Assembly: GCA_021324185.1 (NCBI GenBank)
Contig: JAJPJN010000104.1
Location: 1-33,115, forward strand
Length of the DNA stretch: 33,115 nucleotides
Source of the DNA: Terriglobia bacterium
GTDB lineage: Bacteria; Acidobacteriota; Terriglobia; Bryobacterales; Bryobacteraceae
Direction: 5' to 3'
Part shown: in pieces, positions 24,155-32,033 of the stretch
How the letters are laid out: each line of letters starts with the position of its first letter
Numbering within the stretch: the stretch's first letter is position 1
Program-made: the position numbers and the translations under genes
The notes under the pieces: model-generated
Databases searched by the model: none
Seen by the model: the letters and a program-made list of their open reading frames with translations, nothing else
What the model was told of the DNA's origin: nothing

Positions 24155-24961
24155 ATGGCAACGACATTAACCAGAACCATCGAGGAGAAGCAGACGCCCG
24201 CCGCGGTAAAACCCGGTGTCCTGTTTCGCGCGGACCAATCAGGCGTCGAGTTTCGCCAGCGCTTCGTTCATTCGGAAGCAAACTTGCAATTTCTCGATTG
24301 CGGGGAATACCGGCTTGCGCCGCAGGCAAAATCAACTGCCCTTTCACTTCCGGGCCGCGAAAGTTTGCTTTTCATGTGGAAAGGCGAAGCTGCCGTTGAG
24401 GTAAACGGCCGTGAATTTCATCTCGCTCCCTACGACACGCTCTACATTCCGCGCAGCGCTGAATTCGTAATTTCAAATGAAGGGGACACTCCCGCCGCTA
24501 TCATTCAAACGTCTGCTCCGGCGGAAAATGTGCACCCGGTCTTCCATTCGAAATTCGCTGAGTTTTCGCAGCGCGAAGAACGGATTCGCAGCTTGAGCGG
24601 AAAAAACGTCTACATGATGTTCGATGTGTCGGAAGGCGCGGATAAACTGGTCGCAGGCTACACGTTCTTTGAGCCCTATGCCCGCTCCTGGCCGCCGCAC
24701 AACCACACCGATCAGGAAGAAACCTACATCTTTATCAAAGGACACGGCTCGATGGAGGTCTACGAGTCGCCCGAAAAACTTACCTTCGTGCACAACGTTC
24801 AGGAGGGCGATTTAGTGACGATCCCGTTCCTGAACTACCATCCTGTTTTCTCTCAGGAGTCGCCGCTCGAATTTATCTGGTGTATCGCCGGCGAGCGCTA
24901 CTGGGTCGGCGATAAGAACAAAGCCTTCATGAACGCCTCCGTCGATTCCCTAACCACCTAG
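24155..24961 (+). CDS. Bicupin protein, IolB/KduI-like (5-deoxyglucuronate isomerase-like)
   Basis: 268 residues from ATG 24155, with GAGG six bases upstream. It contains two cupin domains. The first is at about 60-120 (FMWKGEAAVEVNGREFHLAP, DTLYIPRSAEFVI). The second is at about 165-255, with metal-binding HNHTDQEETYIFIKGHG (two His and a Glu) and NYHPVF (His). Size and double-cupin form match IolB and KduI, isomerases of deoxyglucuronate and keto-deoxyuronate, which would suit a uronate or inositol-like pathway. Overall similarity is only apparent by pattern, so a generic cupin isomerase is the alternative. It has no signal peptide and is the last gene of the receptor-led operon. Its end overlaps the convergent GntR gene by 12 bases. 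Confidence 0.8.
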   Translation: MATTLTRTIEEKQTPAAVKPGVLFRADQSGVEFRQRFVHSEANLQFLDCGEYRLAPQAKSTALSLPGRESLLFMWKGEAAVEVNGREFHLAPYDTLYIPRSAEFVISNEGDTPAAIIQTSAPAENVHPVFHSKFAEFSQREERIRSLSGKNVYMMFDVSEGADKLVAGYTFFEPYARSWPPHNHTDQEETYIFIKGHGSMEVYESPEKLTFVHNVQEGDLVTIPFLNYHPVFSQESPLEFIWCIAGERYWVGDKNKAFMNASVDSLTT

Positions 24962-25627
24962 GAAACCGTTGGACTGCTGATCCGCGAGAAAAGCCACCAG
25001 CCGTTGCCGTACATTGCTGATGTGGCGGCGCATCGCCGATTGCGCTTCTTCCCGATCGCTTTTGCGCAGCGCATCCACAATCGCCTGATGAAAATCCGGT
25101 GCGATGCTCGAGGATAAATCGTACGTCTTACGCCGCGATAACCAGATCCGGTTCTGCACGTTTTGCAACATGCGGCATAACTCGCGGTTGTTCGTCGCAT
25201 CCGCCAGCAAGGCGTGAAAGCGCACGTCCTCCTCAATGTATTTCGGCTTGTCGTTTACCTTTAGCAGTGCGCGTGAACGCTTCACGCTTTTGTCCAGTTC
25301 GTTCAGCAGCGCCGGCGTAACGTGGGCCGTTCGCGCCACATGGACTTCTAATGCCTCCCGAAGATCGTAAAGCTGCTCCATCTCTTCGGGTGAAAATTGC
25401 CGCAGATATGCGCCCCGGCGCGGAGCAATGCGAATAAAGCCTTCGCTCTCCAGCCGGTTTAATGCCTCGCGAATGGGAGATTTGCTGATTCCAAGCTGAT
25501 TCGCTAACGCCTCTTCCGTCAGCCTGTGGTTTTCATCCAGGCGGCCTTCGAGAATGTATTCCTTAATGCTGTCGTACGCGCGCGTCGTTAGCGTATTAGG
25601 AATTGTCAGCTTCTTCAGGCGTGGCAC
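24950..25627 (-). CDS. GntR-family transcriptional regulator, FadR/FCD subfamily
   Basis: 225 residues. The N-terminal winged helix has LTEEALANQLGISKSPIREAL followed by RLESEGFIRIAPRRGAYL (about residues 37-77). The C-terminal FCD all-helical effector domain carries D/H residues in EEDVRFHALLADATNN and SSIAPDFHQAIVDAL that usually bind a metal and a carboxylic-acid ligand. FCD regulators commonly sense sugar acids, so it likely controls the sugar-acid genes on both sides. It is co-transcribed with the MFS gene, 9 bases after it. Confidence 0.93.
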   Translation of the reverse strand: MPRLKKLTIPNTLTTRAYDSIKEYILEGRLDENHRLTEEALANQLGISKSPIREALNRLESEGFIRIAPRRGAYLRQFSPEEMEQLYDLREALEVHVARTAHVTPALLNELDKSVKRSRALLKVNDKPKYIEEDVRFHALLADATNNRELCRMLQNVQNRIWLSRRKTYDLSSSIAPDFHQAIVDALRKSDREEAQSAMRRHISNVRQRLVAFLADQQSNGFLGG

Positions 25628-25636
25628 TCTAATATC

Positions 25637-26926
25637 TTAGATTCTACGGCCCTCAATCCTTCCCACAATCGCGTGCAGCACGATAACGCCCGTCAGGGGC
25701 AGAATCGCTGCCACAAAAAAGACCGGTGCATAGGAAAAGCGATCGATCAAAAAGCCGGTCAGAAGCGGAAATAGCCAGCCGCTCAGGCCGCCCGCAATGC
25801 CCGTCAGTCCGGTCACCCGCCCCACTGCCGGCTTTGGCACCAGGTCCGAAATCGCGGCGAACATATTGGCGGAAAGAAATGTGTGCCCGAACAGCACCAT
25901 GCAGATGAACGCAATGGCCATCGCCGCCGTCGCTGCTTCCACCACGCCCGCACTCAACAGGCAGAAAAGCGCGCCCGCATACAACGTGAGGAACCGGGCC
26001 GCATTCAGACTGAACCGGTGCTTTAGCAGTTGTCCCGCCACCCAGCCCCCGCCAATACTCCCCAGATCGCCGAACAAAAAAGGCACCCAGGCGAAAAGGC
26101 CGATCTGCGCGAGCGTCAATCCACGCGATTTATAAAGATATTCCGGCGTCCAGAACAGATAAAACTGCACCACCGGCCCAACGAAAAACCGGCACAGCAT
26201 CAGCCCCCAAACTTCCTTTTTCGATAACAACTCGCGATTGCGCGGTGGGGCTGCGGCGGACGTTTTTCCTTCTTCGATGTAGGAGCGTTCCGCCGCCGTG
26301 ACCTTCGGATGCGCTCGCAGCGGCGCATATTGCGCCCGCCAGCACAGCGTCCAGATAATCCCCAGTACGGCTGGAAGCAGAAACGCTGCCCGCCAGCCGA
26401 AATGCAGAGTGATGAAAACAATGCACGGAGCCGCGATGACCGCTCCCACCATGCTGCCGCTGTTGAAAACACCTACCGCGAGCGCGCGCTCCCGCTCGGG
26501 AAACCATTCCGAAATCACCTTCATCGCTCCGGAAAAGTTGCCGCATTCGCCGGTGCCCATCCAGAATCGAAACGCGCTGAATTGAAGTACCGAACGCCCG
26601 ATCGAGTGCATCGCGGTCGCAATAGACCACCAAACCACGGCAAACGAAAATCCCGCCCGCACGCCCCAGCGATCCATCAGCCAGCCCATCGGAAATTCGC
26701 CGACCATCATTCCGAACATGAACGCCGAGACCATTCGCGCATAATCGCTGTTCGTCATGTGGAACGTTTCGAGCAGCACCGGCGCAACTACCGATAGCGT
26801 CTGGCGATCAATGAAATTGATTACCGTAATGAAGAAAAGCAGAGCCAGAATGCGCCATCGCACCTGCATCCACCAGGCCGGGACTCCCAATCCGGCCGGT
26901 GTTCCTAACCGCGGCGTGATGGACAT
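25637..26926 (-). CDS. MFS transporter of the anion:cation symporter family (ExuT-like hexuronate transporter)
   Basis: 429 residues with twelve membrane segments. The first helix holds the family NFIDRQTLSVVAP motif, typical of hexuronate and aldonate carriers. The cytoplasmic loop after helix 2 has MGWLMDRWGVRAGF, and GTGECGNFSGAMKVISEWFP is the conserved helix 4-5 region. It should import a monomeric sugar acid with a proton. Its gene is co-directional with the downstream GntR regulator gene and divergent, across only 52 bases, from the second epimerase gene. This makes it the likely inner-membrane uptake step of the locus. Confidence 0.93.
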   Translation of the reverse strand: MSITPRLGTPAGLGVPAWWMQVRWRILALLFFITVINFIDRQTLSVVAPVLLETFHMTNSDYARMVSAFMFGMMVGEFPMGWLMDRWGVRAGFSFAVVWWSIATAMHSIGRSVLQFSAFRFWMGTGECGNFSGAMKVISEWFPERERALAVGVFNSGSMVGAVIAAPCIVFITLHFGWRAAFLLPAVLGIIWTLCWRAQYAPLRAHPKVTAAERSYIEEGKTSAAAPPRNRELLSKKEVWGLMLCRFFVGPVVQFYLFWTPEYLYKSRGLTLAQIGLFAWVPFLFGDLGSIGGGWVAGQLLKHRFSLNAARFLTLYAGALFCLLSAGVVEAATAAMAIAFICMVLFGHTFLSANMFAAISDLVPKPAVGRVTGLTGIAGGLSGWLFPLLTGFLIDRFSYAPVFFVAAILPLTGVIVLHAIVGRIEGRRI

Positions 26927-26937
26927 AGATAAGCTGA

Positions 26938-26950
26938 GATATCATATATC
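26938..26950. promoter_or_regulatory. Short inverted repeat, candidate GntR operator
   Basis: GATATCATATATC has 5-bp perfect arms (GATAT/ATATC) around three bases. It is the only symmetric site in the 52-base gap between the divergent MFS and epimerase genes, an ideal place for the adjacent FCD-type GntR protein to control both units. Confidence 0.4.
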
Positions 26951-26978
26951 ACGCCATTGCTATTCAGCGAGTTCAACC

Positions 26979-27815
26979 GTGACACGACGCGAATTCCTGG
27001 CCGCTTCGGCCTGCGCAGCTTCTCTCTGTTTCGCAAAACCCGCGGCCATCAAAGTCGGTTGCCAGGCCAACGCCTGGCCTTTGAAGGAAGGCGATTTCGA
27101 TCAATTGATCGATGTCGTCCACACCATCAAATCTCTCGGCTACGCGGGCTTTGAGTGCAACATCCGCTTCGTTCGTGGCCAGTTCGGCCACGCAGCGGAA
27201 GCGCGCAAGCGAATCGAGGATACCGGAATCCAGTTCATCGGCGCCCACACCAATATGCAGGAAGCTGCGCGGGAAGACTTTGCAAAAGCCGCTGCCGGCG
27301 CGGCGCAGTTGGGCGCTCTGTATATCGTGATGAGCGGCAGCGGGCTGGCGCCGAACGGCCAGTTTTCAGATGAAGCCTTGAAAACGAAAGCCGCGCAACT
27401 CGAAAACCTGGCCAGAACCTGCCGACAGAGCGGCATCGAGCTCGCCTACCATAACCACACCGCCGAATTCGCCAACAACAACGCGGAAATGGAAGGCCTG
27501 GCAGATCACACGGATCCGAAGCTCGTCAGCTTTCTGATGGATGCCGGGCATGGTTACCAGGGCGGCGGCAATCCTGCCGCGTTCATGTTGCGCGATTCCG
27601 ATCGCATCGTCGGATGCCACATCAAGACCTTTCGTGACAAGACTATGCAGGTTCCGCTGGGGCAAGGAGACTTTGGTTTTGAAGCGCTCGCCGCAGCCAT
27701 CAGGAAAACAGGCTGGACCGGCTGGCTCATTGACGAAGAGGGCGGTGGAAAAACGGCCGATTCGCCGGCAGTTGGTCCCGACCGCCAATACATCAGAAGA
27801 ATTTTTGGAGTTTGA
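26979..27815 (+). CDS. Tat-exported sugar phosphate isomerase/epimerase-like TIM-barrel protein (copy 2)
   Basis: 278 residues from GTG 26979. Longer open frames run upstream into the MFS gene, but the twin-arginine signal TRREFLAASACAASLCFA starts here. The mature barrel begins IKVGCQANAWPL, nearly the same phrase as in copy 1. Metal-site blocks are present in the same order as copy 1: LAYHNHTAEFANNN, FLMDAGHGYQGG, GCHIKTFRDK and LIDEEGG. The protein is followed by a Gfo/Idh/MocA oxidoreductase gene after 12 bases, repeating the arrangement seen at 22091-24147. It probably acts on a product of that oxidoreductase in the periplasm. Confidence 0.9.
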   Translation: MTRREFLAASACAASLCFAKPAAIKVGCQANAWPLKEGDFDQLIDVVHTIKSLGYAGFECNIRFVRGQFGHAAEARKRIEDTGIQFIGAHTNMQEAAREDFAKAAAGAAQLGALYIVMSGSGLAPNGQFSDEALKTKAAQLENLARTCRQSGIELAYHNHTAEFANNNAEMEGLADHTDPKLVSFLMDAGHGYQGGGNPAAFMLRDSDRIVGCHIKTFRDKTMQVPLGQGDFGFEALAAAIRKTGWTGWLIDEEGGGKTADSPAVGPDRQYIRRIFGV

Positions 27816-27823
27816 GGGAGGAG
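27815..27823 (+). promoter_or_regulatory. Strong ribosome binding site for a TTG-initiated gene
   Basis: AGGGAGGAG precedes TTG 27828, with core GGAGG six bases from the start. It supports initiation at the rare TTG codon rather than at a later ATG. Confidence 0.7.
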
Positions 27824-27827
27824 ACTT

Positions 27828-28928
27828 TTGACTCGCAGAGATTTTACAGCCACGCTGGCCGCCTTATCTGCTTACAACCTGAACGCGCAAACCGGTGAAA
27901 CTCCGGGCATTGGCTTTATCGGGCTCGGCGCCCGCTCGAAGGCTCATTTTCAGGCCTTCAAGGAGTTGCCGCAAGCGCACATCGTTGCCCTATGCGATCT
28001 TCAATCGGCGCGCATTGAAGAGACCAACGCCGGATTGCCCAGCAAGGCTGTCGGGTACACCGATTACCACGAACTGCTGCACGACAGGAACGTCGGCGCG
28101 GTGGTCATCGCGACGCCCAATTATCTGCACTACCAGATGGCTCTCGATACCATGCGGGCGGGCAAAGACTTGCTGCTCGAAAAGCCAATGGGCATCAATT
28201 ATGAGCAGGCCAAGGCCATCCGCGCGGAAGCGGCTCGCAGCGGCAGGGTCTTGCTGGTCGGGATGCAGCGCCTTTATGGGTCGGATGGCGCAATGATCGG
28301 GATGGTGCAGCGAGGCGATATCGGCCAGCCGAAAGTGATCAACGCGAGCGAATATCGCGGCGACTGGAATCCCCGGACCACTATGTATACCGACCCGGCG
28401 ACCGGTAAAACGGGTATCTGGCGCGTGATGAAAAAAGCCGTCGGCTCATCGGAGCTCGAGTTCTGTGTCCACTTATATGCCGCTCTTTGTAAGATCGTCG
28501 ATTCGCCTCTCGTGCGCCTGACTGCCACCGGCGGCGACTTCTATTACCCGAACCGCGAGACGCGCGATGCATCTTCCACCATCGTCGATTTCCAAAACAA
28601 CATGCGGCTCAGCCACAACTACGTCATGTTCTCGCCCGGCTGCCCCACTGTTATCGATATCTTCGGCGATAAGGGCAGTTTGAGCCGCGTCAATGGCAAG
28701 ATCACGGTCTACGCCGAAGACGGCAAGCCCAAAGACGTGCCGCCGATGCCCGAACGGCCGGAGACAGAAGCCATGGTCGAAATGTACAAAGATTTCTTTG
28801 AATGCATTCGCACGCGGCGCACTCCGCTTGCCAATGCAGATCTCGCCATGGCCGCATCCAAAATTGCGTTCGGCCTGGATATGAGCATTCTGCAGAAAAA
28901 GACCATCACCGCAGCCGATTTTGTCTGA
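27828..28928 (+). CDS. Gfo/Idh/MocA-family oxidoreductase (copy 2), probably exported
   Basis: 366 residues from TTG 27828. The N-terminus TRRDFTATLAALSAYNLNA is a short twin-arginine-like signal. The Rossmann fold starts IGFIGLGARSKAHF near residue 25. The family lysine is in LLLEKPMGIN (K119), and the C-terminal domain contains SELEFCVHLYAALCK, aligned with the active-site region of copy 1. This copy is shorter than copy 1 (393 residues) and clearly divergent, so the two pairs are probably specialised for different sugars. It is followed after six bases by the M20 amidohydrolase gene. Confidence 0.9.
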   Translation: MTRRDFTATLAALSAYNLNAQTGETPGIGFIGLGARSKAHFQAFKELPQAHIVALCDLQSARIEETNAGLPSKAVGYTDYHELLHDRNVGAVVIATPNYLHYQMALDTMRAGKDLLLEKPMGINYEQAKAIRAEAARSGRVLLVGMQRLYGSDGAMIGMVQRGDIGQPKVINASEYRGDWNPRTTMYTDPATGKTGIWRVMKKAVGSSELEFCVHLYAALCKIVDSPLVRLTATGGDFYYPNRETRDASSTIVDFQNNMRLSHNYVMFSPGCPTVIDIFGDKGSLSRVNGKITVYAEDGKPKDVPPMPERPETEAMVEMYKDFFECIRTRRTPLANADLAMAASKIAFGLDMSILQKKTITAADFV

Positions 28929-28934
28929 CGCCCG

Positions 28935-30176
28935 ATGGCTCTGAATCCGAAGCGGACCGTCTCAGAACTCGAAGAACTGCGCGCCCTCACTGGCGATGAA
29001 AACGGGGCGCAGCGAGTCGCCTGGACACCCATCTGGCAGAAGTCCCGGGACTGGTTCGCCCAAAAACTGGCCGGCCTGCCCGTCGAACGGCATTTGGATG
29101 CCGCTGGAAATAGCTGGGTGACCCTCAAAGGCGAATCCAAAAAAGCGCTCCTGCTCGGCGGTCACCTCGATTCGGTGCCGAACGGCGGCTGGCTTGATGG
29201 CGCTTTGGGCGTTCTCTCCAGCCTGGAGGTACTCAGGTGTTTCAGCGAAGAATATCGGGGACGCCCGCCTGTGACGATCAGAACCGTCGATTGGGCCGAT
29301 GAAGAAGGCGCCCGCTTCGGCCGCAGTCTGCTGGGTTCCTCGGCTTTCGCAGGAACACATTCCATCGCCGCCGATCGCGTTCGAACAGACAAGGACGGCA
29401 TTCGCCTGGAAGATGCCCTGCGCGCCTGCGGCACTGAAATCGACCGCTTTCCGGAAGCCGCGCGCGAACGGGAGAATGCAGCCGCTTATCTGGAGCTCCA
29501 CATCGAGCAGGGACCGGTTCTCGAGAGCCTCGGCCTTCCGCTTGGGGTTGTGCTCGGCACCAAGGGCGTCGAACGGCACACGGTCACCTTCTTCGGGCAG
29601 GAGGCGCATTCCGGCTCTACACCCATGAATGTGCGCCGGGATGCGCTCGCTGGGGCTGCCAGGCTGGCGCTCGAAATCCGGCCCATTGCGGCGCGCCATG
29701 CCGATGCTGTTTGCACCATGGGGAGTGTCAAAACTTACCCCGGCATCCCCACGGCCGTGGTGGGCCGCTGCGAAACCACGCTCGATCAGCGCCACTTAGA
29801 CGCCTCCGTGCTCGCAGCCATGCTACAGGATGCGCGCGCTGCCAGCGAGCGATTTGCAGCCGCAGAAAAATGCACGGTAGAGTGGTCGCGCATCTGGAGC
29901 ATTGAGCCGGTGCCTTTCGATCCGCATCTCATCGAGCTGTGCGACAGCGTGATCCGCGAAAGAGCCGGCAAGTCGCACCGCTTGCCCTCCGGGCCCTTGC
30001 ACGACGCCGCCGAAGTCGCTCGCGCCGGAATTCCTACAGTGATGATGTTCGTCCAGTCCCTGGGCGGCATCAGTCATAACAAAATTGAAGACACTCGCCG
30101 CGAGCACATCGAGCTGTCCGTTCAGGCGCTCAACGATCTGGCCGTCAAGACGGTGAACTGGATACTGGCTCAGTAG
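28935..30176 (+). CDS. M20-family zinc-dependent amidohydrolase (allantoate/N-carbamoyl-amino acid hydrolase-like)
   Basis: 413 residues, cytosolic. Binuclear metal ligands occur in GGHLDSVPNGGWLDGALGV (His and Asp), WADEEGARFG (Glu), LELHIEQGP (His) and GGISHNKIEDT (His). The small lid domain starts KGVERHTVTFFGQEAHSGS, where HSGSTPM holds the usual dimer-contributed residues. Family members hydrolyse ureido or N-carbamoyl bonds in purine or hydantoin breakdown. Its presence at the end of a sugar-oxidoreductase operon is unexpected, as no other purine gene is visible. The 3' end overlaps the convergent AI-2E transporter gene by 32 bases. Confidence 0.92.
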   Translation: MALNPKRTVSELEELRALTGDENGAQRVAWTPIWQKSRDWFAQKLAGLPVERHLDAAGNSWVTLKGESKKALLLGGHLDSVPNGGWLDGALGVLSSLEVLRCFSEEYRGRPPVTIRTVDWADEEGARFGRSLLGSSAFAGTHSIAADRVRTDKDGIRLEDALRACGTEIDRFPEAARERENAAAYLELHIEQGPVLESLGLPLGVVLGTKGVERHTVTFFGQEAHSGSTPMNVRRDALAGAARLALEIRPIAARHADAVCTMGSVKTYPGIPTAVVGRCETTLDQRHLDASVLAAMLQDARAASERFAAAEKCTVEWSRIWSIEPVPFDPHLIELCDSVIRERAGKSHRLPSGPLHDAAEVARAGIPTVMMFVQSLGGISHNKIEDTRREHIELSVQALNDLAVKTVNWILAQ

Positions 30177-31200
30177 CCGCGACCTCTTGCTTGGGCTTCG
30201 CGTATAGCTTCTGTACTGCGGCCAGAATTGCTGCCGCCAGCGGGGTTGCAACGACGACGCCCAGAATCCCCGCCACCGTCCACATAAAAAATTGGCTCAA
30301 AAGCGTGAGCGCCGGAGGCAAACGCACCGCATGTCTCTGTGCAATCGGTGTGATGACGTAGCCCTCGGCAACGTGCACGCCGACGTAAACAATCGTCACG
30401 TAGATGAGATCCCGCGGTCCTTTTGTAAATGCGATCAATGCCGTCGGGATGTATGCCAGTACTGACCCCACGTAAGGGATGAACAACATCGCGCCGGTAA
30501 ACAATCCAAGCGTAAACGCGAGCGGCAGCCCCATAATCCACAGCGCGATCATCGTTCCAACGCCCAAAAAGATCATGGGTACCAACTGGCCTAACAACCA
30601 ATGGCTCATAGATGTTCCAACCGTGTCCAATACCTCGGCCGCTTTGGCGCGATGCCGCGCCGGAACCAGGTAAAGCAATCCGCGCCGGTATAGCGACGGA
30701 TTACTGCCTAGAAATAATGCGATGGCAAGAATTACGACAGCGTCCGTAACGGCGTTAACCGAAGCCGTGGCGACAACTTTCGCCAAGCCGCTAGCCCGCT
30801 CGCTTTGCACGCTTGTCTCTACAAGGTGCGTCAGGTCGCGGCCCCACTGGTGTTGGTCGAGTGAACTGCGCAAATTGTCGATCGATCCTGGAATGGCTTT
30901 GAACATATCGTGGGCCTGATCGATGACGCTCGGCCCCAGGCCGTAAACCAGCGCGGCGACGATTATCACAATGGACCAGACAACAATGGCGTAAGAGTGT
31001 TTTGCCGTGACGGGCGCCCAGCGCTGCAGCCGGCCGGCAAGAGCCCGCAAAACCACGGCGATTAACGTGCCGGCGAACGCGATCAAAAGCACTCTTCCCG
31101 CCCAAATTACGAGCGCTATCGCCGCAGCGATCAGCAGGAGGCGGTAAACCAGACCTCCGGAGATGGTTACGCGCGCCTGTCGTCTAATGGGAGATGACAT
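30145..31200 (-). CDS. AI-2E family transporter (PerM/YdiK-like membrane protein)
   Basis: 351 residues, about eight membrane helices. An N-terminal pair (LLLIAAAIALVIWAG, VLLIAFAGTLIAVVLRAL) is followed by a soluble helical region around residues 85-140. Later helices are LGVGTMIALWIMGLPLAFTLGLFTGAMLFIPYVGS and the C-terminal FFMWTVAGILGVVVATPLAAAI. The family includes TqsA, linked to autoinducer-2 export, and Na+/H+ antiporters, so the cargo cannot be assigned. Its start codon overlaps the divergent small-transporter gene start region (31194-31202), leaving no room for a conventional intergenic promoter. Confidence 0.92.
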   Translation of the reverse strand: MSSPIRRQARVTISGGLVYRLLLIAAAIALVIWAGRVLLIAFAGTLIAVVLRALAGRLQRWAPVTAKHSYAIVVWSIVIIVAALVYGLGPSVIDQAHDMFKAIPGSIDNLRSSLDQHQWGRDLTHLVETSVQSERASGLAKVVATASVNAVTDAVVILAIALFLGSNPSLYRRGLLYLVPARHRAKAAEVLDTVGTSMSHWLLGQLVPMIFLGVGTMIALWIMGLPLAFTLGLFTGAMLFIPYVGSVLAYIPTALIAFTKGPRDLIYVTIVYVGVHVAEGYVITPIAQRHAVRLPPALTLLSQFFMWTVAGILGVVVATPLAAAILAAVQKLYAKPKQEVAATEPVSSSPS

Positions 31201-31658
31201 TGAAGACTCTGGATAAAGAGACGCGCTGCGCCATAAAAAACGCCATTTTCGTCGTGCTGATCGTGTTCGGCAATACTGTTGGCAACCTGATGCTCGCCAT
31301 CAGTATGAACCAGACCCCGAGCATATCTTCGGTAACCGTTCCGAATTATTTTGGCGCAATGTTGACGAATCCCTTTTTCCTCGCCGGCACGTTTTTAAGC
31401 GCTCTCTCCCTGCTCGCCCAGCTCACCATGTATACCTGGGCTGACCTGAGCTATGTTCTGCCCGTGACTGCCAGCGGTTACGTGGTCACGGCTATACTCA
31501 GCAAATTCTTTCTGCAGGAACATGTATCCATGTTTCGCTGGATCGGCGTTGTGATTATTTCTTTCGGCGTCTTCTTCGTTGCCGAAACGCCTCCGGATAC
31601 CAAGCACGTCGATGCCACTCATCCCGATGCCCAGCAAGTCGAAGGAGTTTCTCAGTGA
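31200..31658 (+). CDS. Half-size DMT-superfamily (EamA/SMR-like) membrane protein, subunit 1
   Basis: 152 residues with four membrane helices (IFVVLIVFGNTVGNLMLAI, FFLAGTFLSALSLLAQLTM, YVLPVTASGYVVTAILSKF, WIGVVIISFGVFFVAE). I choose TTG 31200 because GGGAG sits six bases before it. ATG 31194 is in frame but that same GGGAG is directly adjacent, too close to act as its ribosome binding site. The VLPVTASGYVVTAILSKFFLQE segment is the EmrE-like core, with a hydrophilic C-terminal tail. The stop overlaps the start of the next gene by four bases (GTGA), pointing to a heteromeric transporter such as those exporting lipids or small amphipathic solutes. Confidence 0.85.
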   Translation: MKTLDKETRCAIKNAIFVVLIVFGNTVGNLMLAISMNQTPSISSVTVPNYFGAMLTNPFFLAGTFLSALSLLAQLTMYTWADLSYVLPVTASGYVVTAILSKFFLQEHVSMFRWIGVVIISFGVFFVAETPPDTKHVDATHPDAQQVEGVSQ

Positions 31659-32017
31659 GATGGGTCTGGGTATTGGCGGTTGTCCTGACCAGCACGGCCG
31701 GAGACGTATTCAGCGCCAAGGGCATGTCCGAACGCGGCGAGATCGAAGATTTCCGGCCCCGCGGCCTGGCTCGAGTGGTTCACTATATCGTCACCCATCC
31801 CATGGTGTTGGCGGGCATTATTTGCAATGCTATTTCCTTCGGCGCTTTTCTCGCCTTGCTGTCGGTCGCGCAGCTTAGCTTTGCGGTGCCTGCGACGGCC
31901 TCGAGTTACATACTAAAAACCTTGCTTGCGGAATTTTACCTGCGTGAGCGCGTAGATCGCCGCCGTTGGATCGGAGTCGCCCTGGTCTCGGCTGGCATTA
32001 TTTTGATCTCTATATAG
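31655..32017 (+). CDS. Half-size DMT-superfamily (EamA/SMR-like) membrane protein, subunit 2
   Basis: 120 residues from GTG 31655, four membrane helices with the same fold and the analogous core FAVPATASSYILKTLLAEFYLRE. It differs from subunit 1 in having RGLARVVHYIVTHPMVLAGI between helices 1 and 2 and no C-terminal tail. The four-base overlap suggests coupled translation and an obligate heterodimer, as in paired SMR proteins or ArnE/ArnF. Substrate unknown. Confidence 0.85.
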   Translation: MRWVWVLAVVLTSTAGDVFSAKGMSERGEIEDFRPRGLARVVHYIVTHPMVLAGIICNAISFGAFLALLSVAQLSFAVPATASSYILKTLLAEFYLRERVDRRRWIGVALVSAGIILISI

Positions 32018-32033
32018 CCGCTAAGATCGAAAT

